From Cyanoderma ruficeps (lineage: Eukaryota > Chordata > Aves > Passeriformes > Timaliidae): a DNA stretch of 64,000 bases. How positions within the stretch are numbered: the first letter of the stretch is position 1; every line of letters starts with the position of its first letter. The notes under the pieces are model-generated. The model was not told the DNA's origin and ran no database searches. It was given only the letters and a program-made list of their open reading frames with translations. Location: positions 8,313,746 to 8,377,745 of the forward strand of contig VZDJ01000594.1 of the NCBI GenBank assembly GCA_008694505.1. The letters are read 5' to 3'. This document shows positions 26,501 through 38,727 of the stretch, in pieces. The translations under genes were made by a program, and so were the position numbers.

Positions 26501-29500
26501 GATCCAACACTGTGTTTTATATCTCATCATAGTCACATCACTTCTTAGTGAAGTTTGTAACAAATGACACTTCATGCCCAGCACTTTCTCAGCCCTACCC
26601 AGAAGCACTGACGAAGCAGCACGCATAACTGAGGAGAATTTTTATAGGCTCTCCAGAGCACAGCCTCCTCCAGCAGTCTTTGTCACTATCAGCAGACAGT
26701 CATTAACTGTGCAAGCAATCCAGCAACAAAATCCAGTCTCAGCATTTCTGTGGCCATGGCCAGGCTCCTAAATTGCAGGGAATAAATCTTGTCTGCTTGG
26801 AAACTGATAAAGTATGGGCATGTTCATTCAAAGCACATGGTGTTTGTTACCACCTTACATTTCAGAAGTGGATTGCTGCCCTAATTATGAATTTTATAGC
26901 TGCAAATGTATTTTCCAATGGCTGTGTGTTTTGGGCACAGAAAGAAAGAAATTTTTTCTCAGTAGTTTTCCATAATAGGTTCATGCATAGAGTGTGCACT
27001 CGTGTAAATTTGTAGCGATTCCTTATCTGTTGATAGCATGCTAAAAACAGCATCCCCGAGCTAGGAAAATATGATGCTCATTTAGTCAGTGGCATAGCTC
27101 CTATAGGAAGCTATAGGGCCACTAGTATTCAGTGACTTATGAAATAAAATCTTGCCCTATTAAGACAGAAACTTTGCATCAGTAAGTAAAAACAAACAAA
27201 CAATTTTTCATTCTTCCAGAAATAATATGCAATGGATAAATATTTTTGCAAGTTGTATTGCAATAAATAATGAACATTCTCTTGGGAAAGGAAAGAAACG
27301 GTGAATTATCATCTTAAAAATGACTGCAAATTCCAACCCCAGGTATTACAGTTAGGAAGGGATTATTGTTATGAAAATAATTGATGGTGTTTGATTGTGC
27401 TGCTTTCCTGTGGTATCAGCAGTCTTTTGACCGGATGATATCCCAGTCTCAGGCTGGAGCTTAAAGCATCTGGATTCTGTGATCAGTTCTGTGAGATAAA
27501 ACACCTAAATGTTTACAGTTCTCCCTCTAAGTGGGGACACACATACATTTTGCTAATGACAGAACAAAATGTTGGTGTTCATTTCATCCTGTCCTTGCTC
27601 AGGGAGCTTCCTCCTGCTTCTACTGTGTCTACACAATCATTATCCACCTTTCTGAATTATTACTGGATGAAGGATGAAGGAAGATTCAGAACTGAAAGTA
27701 AAAATCTTCGAGTCTTAAAAGTTCAGCTTTTTTTGATGAGAAGAGGGGAGAAAATTTCCAAACATTTTATTTTTAGTGTGTTAAACTGTTTTATGTTTCA
27801 GTCTTTCTTCTATTGCTGCCACATAAAATTTATGAACAAAAGTAGTGGCAAACACCATAAATCAGGCTGTCCTGGTGAACTGGAAATGAATGAACCACTT
27901 TTGTTCTGACAGCTTTTCAAAACTTTGGTCTGATTTCTCAAAATCTTGTTTCCCATAGCAAAGATTGCTGCTGCTCTGAAATGAACGCCAGTTGTGTCAG
28001 GAAACTTCTGACATACTCCTAAACTCACTGTTACTGACATAAAGCAGCTGCTCTGTCTACTAATATTTGATAGACATCCTGACTCAGAATCACTAAAATG
28101 GGAACTAGGAGAAGGATAGGGAGAGAAAATTTTAGGGATTTACTGGGCCAAGGGGCAACAATTAGCAAGAGCCTTATTTCAATTCCACAGCCACAGTTCT
28201 TTCCCTTTGAAATCCCTTAAATTTGTTCTGCATAATCCTAAATGACCCTTTCCCATGCACAGAGGTCAGCTATTTGCAATTTTTTAGCATTTTAAGCTAT
28301 TCAGCACCTCATAAAATCTAAAACTTTTTAAAAGTTGGACCATGGGAAGAAACCTTTGTCTTCATGGTTTGCCTTTTCTTTTTTTCTCTAAGAAGAGACT
28401 TAGAACCAGGGAAAAGTTTCATTAAAATTGGTGAGAGCTTCACTCAAGAGAGGGCTGCAGAGTTTATCTTCACTGTTGCCTTTGGCATCTTTGTGGCCCA
28501 TTCTGTGTGGCAGTACTGAAGCTATCAAGAGCTGACATAGTCATTTCTTATTGTGTTGCTCACATTTTCCTGTGATGGTGGCTTTATTTCTCTTATTTGT
28601 AACACTATTTTATGTGGGTTTTATTTCACTGCCAAGGCTCTGGACCTATTCTGTCTGGATCCTCTTCACTGTTCACTCAATACTGTGCACTTTGGTATCT
28701 GTATACAAACACATTCAGTCATTGTTCATTGTGAGAAGAGCAGTGGCTCCACTGTGCTGCATCTTCAGACTTTGCATTGATTCCTCCAATAGCAAATTTG
28801 TTGGCAAGGAGGAAATATGGTCAGATTGTTTCATCTAATAGTACTAAATATTGAAAGCTAGGTTCCTTCAAGTGTGAGTTTGGCAAAGTCTGAGTGTCTT
28901 CATGTCTCAGATCCTCAGCTATGAATTCAAAGTTACACTTTCCCAAGTGACAGCTACCACTACCTATCTTGGATTAGAATTATCTTCAGTTTCTACATAG
29001 CTCGGTTTCCTGCATATTCCTACTTTGACAAAATGCCAGGATTTTAACACTTTATGGAGACCTGGTCATCTTTCTGTGCCAGGACACCATCTGGGTGGCA
29101 TTGGAAGAAATAGCCTAAGCTTGCTCCTAGACTTTATCCAAGGCATTTACTTGAATTGGCAGCCTAGAGGAAGGCTCTTTAAAAATTGGCAAAATCAGAC
29201 AATGACTAAATACAAATATAAAAAAGATCTGAAGATGGACAGAGATTCAGTCTGCCTATATTCCCATATTAAGTTCAGAAAACTTGTGCTTACAGAAAAA
29301 AAAAGGTGCAGGTGGACTCTATGGGTGGTTTGCATAAAACTCTCATCACACACCCAATTGCTACAGGTCAGCTGGCTACAGTGTGGGGAGAGTAAAAAGG
29401 CAGATGCTGCTGCTGGTAGAATGATTTATGAAAGCTGCGTCAGAAAGCCTCTGCCAGTCTGAGACAGCAACAGCTGTGTGAAAATGTCCCCATTAGTGCA

Positions 29501-32500
29501 GCAGAGGTTTACAGCCCCAGGTTCAATTGCTGATTGACATCCCAGCTCCACAGATGTGTTCCACTATGCACAGTGTTCCCTTCATGTCCTCTGTGCAGGA
29601 AAGGGGAGAATCCATCATGGCAGAGTTCTCTATTTCGGCTGACGGATGTTTCAGGTTATTTTGTGATTGTATGAAGACTCCTGTAACAATGTTCCTTTAA
29701 AGCAATACAGTTAAACTTATTATTTAAATTAAATAAAATCTAATTTAGGAAAAGCACCTGTATATGTGCTTAGTTCCAAAAGACATAAATAGGGCTTAGA
29801 CAGTCTCTTAAGAGCTGCTTGATGTTTGAACTTAGATAAACTCAAGGCAGCTTGACACTCAGTGCTACTCTGAAATTCCACTTGAGTCCTTCAGAAAAAG
29901 ATATAAGACAAATGGACTCGCCAAGATTATGGTACCTGGGATAGTAATGCTTTTTTCAAACAGTTTTACTCTGGTGACTGAGCATAAAGCCAACAGTCCA
30001 TGCACCTCTGGGAACACTTGACACTGAATTTTACAAAAAAAAAAAAAATTCAAAGTAGAAGATTGAAGAAGAAATTATGTGCAGCTGCTGTCTGCTTTTC
30101 AGTTAGCAGACCATGTCTTCCGTGGATAGATCATAAATTCTTCCCTGCTGAGCACCATAAAAACTGATTCCCCTAAAGACCTGTGGTGGTATGTGTAGTG
30201 TTCAGCACCTTTGCAATCTGCAAAAAGGGGTTGAAGAGTGTGATGCTGAATAAACAGACTATGCAGAACTACTTTTCAAGAGTCAAAACTAAATTTTTTG
30301 GGGCGCCATGTGCAGAAGGATCTTGTGTTTGGTGCTTGCACTATAAAGTACCAAATGCCATTTGGCACTGGTGAGTGCAAAGTAGAAGGGTAAAACACAT
30401 CCTAGGTTTACTGAAAGACCATTGTTTTTTCTTGTATGTGCAGTAGGTAATGCTTTGAGGTGAGCTTGTTTGCTCCTACTCTGTGTTCCATTTTTGCTTT
30501 AATGACACACAACTGTGGATTCTAGACTGTTCTGCAGAAGGGGTAGGTTTTTCACTTTGTTTGCAAAGTCATAGCTAAGTCTCCAAATATTTAACTTTTT
30601 CATGTTTAACCTTGCCAAGCAAGTTCTCTGTTTTAGAGGCAAGCTTTTAAAAGGGATAAACTATTCTTGAGGTATGGTTTGTGTGTGTTTAAAGTCTCAG
30701 AAGGAGCTTAACAATGTATCATGTCCACCTTCCTTTATCAAGAACATCTGCTGTTCATTTGTTAAACCAAACTGCAGCTTGAGCCTAACAGAAGCTTTGT
30801 TAAAAGACTTAAAAATAGCTGCACTGTCCAGAACCATGTTTCCCACCTGCACTAACAGTAAAAATTAAACCTAAATCAAAATATAGCACCTATTCGGTGG
30901 GCTGTAGTTACAACATTCATGTTGTAGTCTCAACAGTTTTATAGTACTTCTTTTCTAGGACTGAAATTAAGAGTTCACAGCAGTGTGAAATATTAGAAGA
31001 AGCAGCAGCTTTTTTCTCTAGTTTGAGAGAAACACAGGTCTCTCTACATGGACAGAGTATATGTGATGGGGCAGCATCCCCTGCTAGGTTCCCTTCACAA
31101 GTCTTTTGATCAAAGTCCAGGGCCAAAAGCTGTTGGCTGCTGATTCAAGTAAAATAGAGAGCTCTGGCTCTCTGACTATGGGAAACACCTCTTTATTTGT
31201 AGGACCTGGGATGAGCCCTATCCACAGAACAGCTGCTATTGTTTGCATTGAGTCTCTTGGGGCTGCATGAGAGCCTTCAAGTGTATGACCTTCAGATGAG
31301 CCCATCTGATATGTAACTTGCAATAAAAGCAATAATATTCTATTTTTGCTGATACCTAGACAATGAAAGAAGAGTCACACTGTCCAGAATCTACCACATT
31401 TCAAATGTGTTATGCAGAATTTTTTCCTATATCTTTACTTCTTTGATTATGATTGCACTTGCAAGATGTGTCATGCTATTCAATGGCGTCTTTTCTGCTG
31501 CTTTTTTGATACAATCAGATGGCTTATTACTCTAAGTTTTGCAAAAAAAGTGCAAGCAGCTTACTCCCCACTAGAAATAAGTATTTCTTCTGCCAGGTTT
31601 GCAGGTGGCAGAATAAAGGTCAGACTTTGTCAGACTTTCTGAGTAGTTTTCCACGTCTCCCTCAACATCTCCTTATGGTGAATTCTGAGGATCTGCCAGA
31701 AGCACATTGGGGAGCTCAGTGGTAACGTCTGACAGCTCTAGCTGAGGCTATCCTCATTTTATTCCTTTGCAGCTTCTGATCTCTATGGCCGTTTCTGAGA
31801 TGTAGATCCCAGAAATTACTGGTTTCCCCCTGAAGATGGGCATCAAACAGAGAATAGGCCACAAAGCTGTCCCAAGCTTTCCTCAATTTCTGGCATTCCT
31901 ATATGTTATGATAGGCAGGCAGCCAAATTAAGCAAAACACCTGCTGTTCCTTTAAAGGAGGTGACTGCTGACAGACATCATCTACCAACCCACTGGCCAA
32001 TGTCTCTTGGAAGTTTATTGCTTGCTCAATCCACTGTGGATGTGGGAAATAGTTTATTCTCTTCTGCATTGCAGGTACCTATATGCATTAGAAGATATTC
32101 AATATTTTCCCATTACTGCAATTCTTCCTTTATTACTTTTTACCCAGGTGATCTGCACTTCGTTTTTGTATTGTTTTACTGCTTCCAGACACTACAGTCT
32201 GACTGTGAATGTACTAACTACACTACATGCATGTGAATAGGTAACATTTCTGTCTTTCAAATGTATATTCAAAATGAATTTTCGTTAGGTGTATTGAACC
32301 ATCCAACTAAAACTGATTCTTTCATTCAGTGATTCAGAACTGTACACACATTGATCTTATTTCTGGACTTTGGGGAATTAAGGCAAGGGTAGTCTACAGA
32401 AATAGCACAACTGAATGCTGTGTGTTGAGAGAATCTGTATGTTTTAAAATTCTGATTTCATGGGAGAAGGATTGCCTCTTGAGAGGAATTTTTAGTCATT

Positions 32501-34513
32501 AATGAATTAATATTTCAGTATATGAAATCATCTCTATGAGGGCAGTTATTTTGAATAGCAACTTACCAGTTGTAACATCACCAGTCTTAGTACGACTTTT
32601 GACATGCCTGTCCACATATGATGTAATCCAGGGAGATTTTGCAAGCCAATAAATCCTTTTGATAGCTGTCTTCTTCCTGATCTCATTCCTGTGTGACCTT
32701 AAACAGCAAAATGGGACATTTATCTAGTCCTTAACATCAAGCATGGAACACCTCAGCCAGTACAATGGATGTAGTGCTGGAATATGGCTTGTAATGTTTG
32801 CTGTCACTTCTAATCGTCTTTAGGTGTTACTGTCAAACTGAGCAATATTCAGTAACAGGACACACCCTATCAATGTTTCACACCTACACTTTGGTTTATT
32901 GTAACTTATGGCTGCCTCTTTTTGGGTGCTGTGGGTTTGTGTTCATTGTTGACCTCACTGGAGCCAGCACGAGTTATTATAAAGCAGGATATAAATTTGA
33001 AGGTAAAAGCATAAGCCAAAAGGCTGCATCCCATTGCCTTAAACTGCTACTGCAACTGTTTTTAAGTAGGTAAACCTATGGGGTTTTTTGAAATTGGTAT
33101 ATAAACAGCTCTTTTATTGAGCATAGATAGAGACCAAGTTTTAGAAAATATTTCCTGTGCTTTTGAACAAGAAAAAGGATCGCTGAATGTATTTGGTATT
33201 GGTGGTCCCTGAGTGCCTTTCAGTTTGTGACAGTGGGGAATAGATTGTAAGGACACATTTTCTAATAATACTGTCCTTTAGTGTACAGCTTCCATGGACT
33301 TGATGTATTTTTTTCTTTTCTTTGAGAACCTAGCACCATCCCTTTTCACTAGCATTCTCTCAGACCCTGAACTCTGGGAGTTTCACACACTACAGGTTCT
33401 CTCTCAGCTCTTTCCCCTTGCTGTTGATGCACTGTTTGGCCTTACCAGACTTTTCCAGGAAGGCTCTAAGCAATTGAAGGCTCCAGACAAAACTCAAAAC
33501 TTGTGTTTGTGCTAATACAATGGTTATTTGCTGCTTGCTGTCAATTTTCCACTTGTTATTGTTGTAGAGCAGGTAAAGAGAAGCTGCAGCCGCACTGGGA
33601 CTGGCAGTACTCACACAGTCCAAGTTGTAAATAAGGGTTATAGCATGCTGCTGCTGGGCATTAAATAAGCAGATAAATTTCTCTTTGCTGTGGATTTATT
33701 CAAGGCACATGTTTTTAGTGAGCTCTGGAAAGGTTTGGAGGGGTTTAAAACCTGCTGCAGTTCTGGAATTGATCCATGAGGATCAAAATCTGGTAACCAG
33801 TGATTTGTTTAAGAGTCCCTGACACTTTTATGGCAAGACCATGTATTTTAGAGAGGGCTGGCTCAGTTTGAAGCACATTCCAAACCCAAACCTGAAATAA
33901 ATCCTTGCAACAGAGCAATCCTGTAAACTCCTGCTTTCCCATTATTTCATTTTTGACAAAAAAACTAAAGAAAAAAAAATCATACTTTGGGAAGGGAATG
34001 ACTCAACCTTTTGAAAGGAAATGGAATGCTGCTTGTCTGTGCTTGTAGTTTTTGGTGCAGCATTTCCTCAGTGTAAAGATGTGGATGAACACAATAATAC
34101 AGGCAAGTATAAAATACACAAAAAAGAAATGGAAAAATACTTAATGTAGCCTTAGCCATGTGATACTGGAAGAACATACATAATGGTCTACCAGAGCTTG
34201 AAGGGTCAACCAAAAATGGCCTTGTGTGGTTCAAGGGGGACTTAAGAATATCGTAAAATAAAAGTGAAAAGGAAGACGGGTATTTCCCATTGTTCTGACC
34301 CCAATTGTTCCCTGTTACAAGTGATGGAAGGTTAATTCTTGGGGTCTTTGGAGCTGGGTTGCACAATTCAATGAAATCACCAGAAGAAATTATTATGAAC
34401 TGGAAAAACCAGTAAATATATTAGGTGATGTGAAATTGATGACTTGCATTTGCAGGCCAGAATCTCAGCAGCTGTAAACAGATATGGCTAGACTAATGCT
34501 AATAAAGAGACTG

Positions 34514-34560
34514 TGATGTGAAGACAGAGACACTGAAAAGCTGCTTCTGTCTTCACATCA
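34514..34560. repeat. Perfect 15-bp inverted repeat, 17-nt loop
   Basis: TGATGTGAAGACAGA (34514-34528) and TCTGTCTTCACATCA (34546-34560) are exact reverse complements separated by 17 nt. Pairing does not continue outward beyond the arms, so the structure is compact (47 nt), shorter than a typical microRNA precursor. Confidence 0.9.
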
Positions 34561-34701
34561 ATTGAAGTGCTACTCTTCCATTTTACTGTACTGTAGATAC
34601 TTGATACATCAGTGTGAAAACAATTTTGCCTCAAATATTTTAAGTAAATCTTAATATCCAGTGAAGCAAAAATGAGAACTAGTTACCCCATTCTAATATA
34701 C

Positions 34702-34770
34702 GCTCTGGCTTTGGGTAAATCACTTCATCTCTCTGTTGGTTTCTTCATCTAGAATGAAAAGACAGGTGCA
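34702..34770 (+). mobile_element. MIR-like SINE fragment
   Basis: CTGGCTTTGGGTAAATCACT followed by 'tcatctctctgttggtttcttcatctagaatgaaaaga' parallels the MIR core 'gaccttgggcaagtcacttaacctctctgagcctcagtttcctcatctgtaaaatggg' in the same order and spacing. It is sense-oriented and truncated at both ends. Confidence 0.65.
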
Positions 34771-36866
34771 AGGGCATTGACAAGTTAATAGTAAGAAACA
34801 GTTATTTGGTCATTTGTCGTTTGTAATGGTAAGCACATCACCAACTACCTGGAGTTACAGTATTGTAACAATCTCATATTGCTGCTTCACAACTCCCTTT
34901 TTTTGGAAATGAAATGTGCTGAGAAAAATATTCCTTGGACCCTGCACTCTGAATAAGCACTAAATCAATATGCTGGAGTAGGGTGAGGGGTCTGGGATGA
35001 GAAGGAGCTGCTGTTTATCAGAAAGCACTTGGAAAAGACATGGCCACAAAGAGCTTTAGAAAAATGTTGTGGCATTTTTAGAACAGAAATCAGCTCCTCA
35101 TTGTGCAGGATCCCACAATTTGTCCTTCCTTGAACATGGCTTTTGCCTAGTTCAACCAAAAAGTATTTGAGAAATTATACCAGAAGTGGAAAGTTTCTTT
35201 AGTTTATTCAGCATATTCAGCTCTTGGCAAATGTAAATGTCCTTAATACTGAGTAAGTAGTGCCAGGGAGAAGAGGTCACCACATCACTGGCAAAATTAA
35301 TTTGTCTGGACAAAATCCCAGGATTTAAAGGAAAGAGAAAAAATTCTGACAGCTGTAGGTTAAACTGCAGCAGATGAGAAACCCAGCTGGAGTGAGGTGG
35401 GGCTGGATTAGAAATGAAAGGTTTTTAAAGAAGAGAGCCTAAGAATGAGTAAGGTTGGTTGGTTAAATATTGTAATTTGCAAAGTAAGTGCTGTGCAGTC
35501 AGAGAAAGCACGGCTGAAATGAGAATTGGAAACTGAGAGGAGAATGCTGGTAGGAATTTGCCCAAGCCACAACCAAGCCTTCTTCACTTCAAGACACATC
35601 ATCAATATTTTGCCCACCTGGAGGTTGAAGGGACTTCCTGTTCAGTTGCCAAATTTTGATATGTAGTTCAGAAGGCAACATTACTTCTTTCCCCATGAGC
35701 AAACACAGCCACGACTATTACTCATTCTAGTTCATCTTGATTCACTCAGTTACTTCATGACTTGTAGGCAATGGATCAAAGAGTTGGGAGATGGAGAGCT
35801 GACATATCAGAGGGGGGATAGGAAAGGAGTACTGCAATCAGGAGTTGTTATGATGACTTGGCAAGCGTGCTAACAATTAACACATTCTAAAGTGACCCTC
35901 AAAGAGGATGGCATTTCTCACAGAGCAGAGGAGGAACCTTTGCCTGAGTAGTTTTTTTTATTTGGTAGAAACTGGTGTATGACTGCTTTTCCCATTTTTT
36001 TCTTGTAAAAGAAAGTCATAGATCCTCATCAAGTTGCAAGAGCTCAATTGCAAATCAATAACTCAGTTTTCAGTTACACCAGCCGAGGACCTGCCTCTAA
36101 ATCTGAAGGCATCGTTAATGCCATAGCAGGGATATACCAGTACGGTTGTTATTTAATGAGAACAGGACTGGTTCATTCTGCCTAAAACTTTTATTTTGGG
36201 TAGACCAAAATTGAGCTGTATGTTTGTGTGACTATATGTAGTTGCTTATAGTCCTCTCCCACTATAACATGAGAATGACCTTTAATGATCCTTTCTCAAA
36301 TTTCAGCTCCTTATCTTCTACTTTAAAAGATCAAGACAAAGTTTGATATGTGTCTGCATTTTTTGCCTGTATATTGTCAGGAGCTACTATGTCTCAGCAC
36401 ACTTGAAAACGAGATGGCTGCATACAGATTTACTTTATAAGCCTAATCCTTGGCAACCATGCTAGAAGTGTTTGCTCTAACAGCCTTGCACTCTTGCATA
36501 CTCAGAGGTGTAGTAGCATTACTGCCCTTTTTATTGAGTTTCTGAGCAGTAGGAACCCAGGTGTCAGGATTTTTCGTTGGCACTCTCACTGTGTTTTTGC
36601 AGAGAAACCATTCTAGTGGGAGATTTTTCTGCATGAGTATCTATCTGCCTGACTAGTCTTATGATTTTAAATTTGGCTTATCCAAGAGGTTTTTTTCATT
36701 TCATTATCTTCTGCCATTTGGCTTGCAAAGAAGATGTCTTTAACAGACATATTAAAGAATATGTCTCAAGAACTTTCCACTGCACTGGTAAATGTCCAGC
36801 ATTTCTTCCTGATATCATCATCCGTTAAGTTTACTTCTTTCTCCACTGTCTCTCACATCTTTCCAG

Positions 36867-37074
36867 GTCAGAGGCTACCCCGAGCCACAGATCACATGGT
36901 ACAGAAATGGGCATCCTGTCCCAGAGGGAGACCATTACGTCGTGGACCGCAGCATCCGGGGCGTGTTCAGCTTGGTCATCAAAGGTGTGCAGGAAGGTGA
37001 TGCTGGCAAATACACCTGTGAGGCTGCAAATGATGGTGGGGTTCGTCAAGTGACTGTGGAACTGACAGTGGAAG
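36867..37074 (+). CDS. MYLK: MYLK coding exon 2 (residues 51-119, rest of Ig1)
   Basis: It encodes VRGYPEPQITWYRNG through KYTCEAANDGGVRQ and TVELTVE, completing the first I-set Ig domain. The landmark Trp is residue 61 and the F-strand YxC motif ends at Cys101, with the usual DxGxYxC pattern (GDAGKYTC). It enters in phase 0 and leaves after one base of a Gly codon (phase 1). The acceptor is TTTCCAG. The donor is GTCAGA (37075), a weak site because +3 is C rather than a purine. The boundary is supported because it restores the known protein (VEG-NS) with exon 3. Confidence 0.97.
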
Positions 37075-38678
37075 GTCAGAAGATTCTTTATTCTGTTGCT
37101 TTGGTGATTATAGTTTAAGTAAAGGAACAAGGTGTGCTCAACAGTCTGGTTAAAATCACAGCTATACTCATGTGCCTTCTCATTGATGCAGAGTAAGGTT
37201 CATTTACTGCATTTCACAGGTTAAGACATTGTGCAGGGAGCTACATGTCTACAATTAGATAAAGCATGGGCCCTGTTTCAGGTGTGGGTGATGATGTGCA
37301 GGTAACAAAAGTCCTAGCTTTAAAGACTTTGTTCTAAACTTTGTAAATTTTGTGGAAGACACCATTCAGGACAGAAACTGCTAAACTGCATGCCTGGTTG
37401 TAATTGCATGCTTAATGTCACACAGGAAACAGCCAGGATCAAACCCAGGAATTTTTAAGAGCACATCTGCATATTAGATAGTTGCAAACTGCCAAAATTT
37501 AAAGAGTGACAGAAACCCAGGGAAGGCTTGAAATCAATTGTACTGCTTCTCCTCTTGCAATTTGGTCACGTCAGAGATCTGTTGAATATCAAAACCTCTC
37601 AGGTCAGAACTGTGTTGAATTCTTGAAGAAAAGGAAAAATCTGCGGCAGTCCTGAAACTATCAGTATTTGGGTTTATTCAGAGTCAAAAACTCTAATATA
37701 CTCAGAGTACATACTGAAATATGCATAGATCTGTCATGATCCTTTTGTTGTAAAAATTATGTGAAGTCTTTTTTTGCCTCTTTTTAAGTTGAGACAACTT
37801 TATGAATGACAACTAACATGAAGGTGGAGGATTTTTTTTAAAGCCTTTTTTATATCAGTTTTTCTGACCTGGTTTTTGCTGCAGTTCGAAACAACTTTGG
37901 GGCACCACCCAATGACTAAATTTCTCAGAGTTTTAGAATTATATGGTCTTTGTTCTAAAAACTCCTTTATCCATCAAGATAGCAAAGCACAGAATTTTTT
38001 TATTATTATTTTTTTTTCCTGTTCTCTGCAAAGAAACCACGTGAGGCTGCCTGCTGCTTGAAACATGAGTGACTGAAACACCATCTACTCTTTCCATCTG
38101 CACGGCTGTCCTGTGTGACAGTGATGTGGGCTCTCATAAGGCTCTAGAGCCGGTGTTTTTTCACAGCCCCAGAGCTGTGCGGCGGCTGCTGCGGCTCCGG
38201 GTGTCCCCCGGGGCGGGCTCGGTGTGCAGCAGATGGCGCTGGGCCCCCGCGGCATCTCCCTCCTGTGCTGTGTGCAGCAAAGGTGCTTAGGGCTGGCGCA
38301 GGACTGAAAGCACAGCCAAGTAACACCTCTTTCAGCGTCTGAAAACATCCTGCTGTCTTAATTTGAAGTACTGGTGCACTGCAAATTAGAAATTAGACGG
38401 TATTTCTTCATTTAAAACAGTATTTTTTCATGAATAATCTTCAGCATTGTTACAGCTGAGGCCGGGGGTTACACAGCAACTCTGCTAAAGCTTGGTTTTG
38501 AAATTGGAGAGCCTTACTTTGAACTACAGATGACATAACCTCATACTGCAGGTGCTGCATTCCTCCTTTACGTTTCTAACCTGGAGAAATGCATATTTTG
38601 CATAGTCTTTGTTATCTGTAATTCCCAATGGGCTTGACAAAACTTTTGACTTCCTGCCTTTCTGTCCTGTGCTTACAG
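37075..38678 (+). other. Intron 2 (about 1.6 kb)
   Basis: Mostly AT-rich and featureless, with a T-rich run at 37996-38020. It contains a sharply GC/CpG-rich patch at about 38145-38310, described separately. It ends in CCTGTGCTTACAG. No further exon is seen. Confidence 0.85.
38145..38310 (+). promoter_or_regulatory. Small CpG-rich patch with CTCF-like motif
   Basis: This is one of the few GC-rich, CpG-bearing patches in the window (it includes GCGGCGGCTGCTGCGGCTCC). At 38226-38239 it contains GCAGCAGATGGCGC, which matches the CTCF core CCASYAGRKGGCRS at 13 of 14 positions; the first base differs. It lies about 440 bp upstream of exon 3. It could be a CTCF site or an intronic promoter. Nothing in the sequence shows it is used. 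Confidence 0.35.
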
Positions 38679-38727
38679 GAAACTCCTTGATGAAATACAG
38701 CCTGCCATCCAGTGCCAAAACCTCTGG
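38679..38727 (+). CDS. MYLK: MYLK coding exon 3 (residues 120-135, interdomain linker)
   Basis: A 49-nt exon encoding the end of a split Gly, then NSLMKYSLPSSAKTS, then two bases of the next Gly. It links Ig1 to Ig2 and corresponds to the chicken segment I remember as NSLKKYSLPSSAKTPGG. It enters in phase 1 and leaves in phase 2, so skipping it would shift the frame. The acceptor is TGCTTACAG and the donor GTAAGC. Confidence 0.93.

Larger units (their letters stand above)
15648..36866 (+). other. Intron 1 (about 21.2 kb)
   Basis: A large AT-rich intron bounded by GTAAGA and TTTCCAG. I see no convincing additional exon. ORFs on both strands are short and lack family motifs. It contains a probable MIR-like scrap at 17519-17580, a perfect CArg-type decamer CCAATATTGG at 21351-21360, a slightly GC-richer stretch near 23370-23530 of unknown nature, a second MIR-like fragment at 34702-34770 and a perfect 15-bp inverted repeat at 34514-34560. 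First long introns in muscle genes often hold enhancers, but none can be demonstrated from sequence alone. Confidence 0.85.

Noticed and set aside
29025..29462. 145-codon + strand ORF in intron 1
   Set aside because: Its composition looks like translated noncoding DNA with no domain motif, and it lies inside the MYLK intron without flanking coding signals.
33980..34366. 128-codon - strand ORF with a hydrophobic stretch
   Set aside because: No homology is recognised. The hydrophobic run comes from A/T-rich sequence, and there is no Kozak or splice support.
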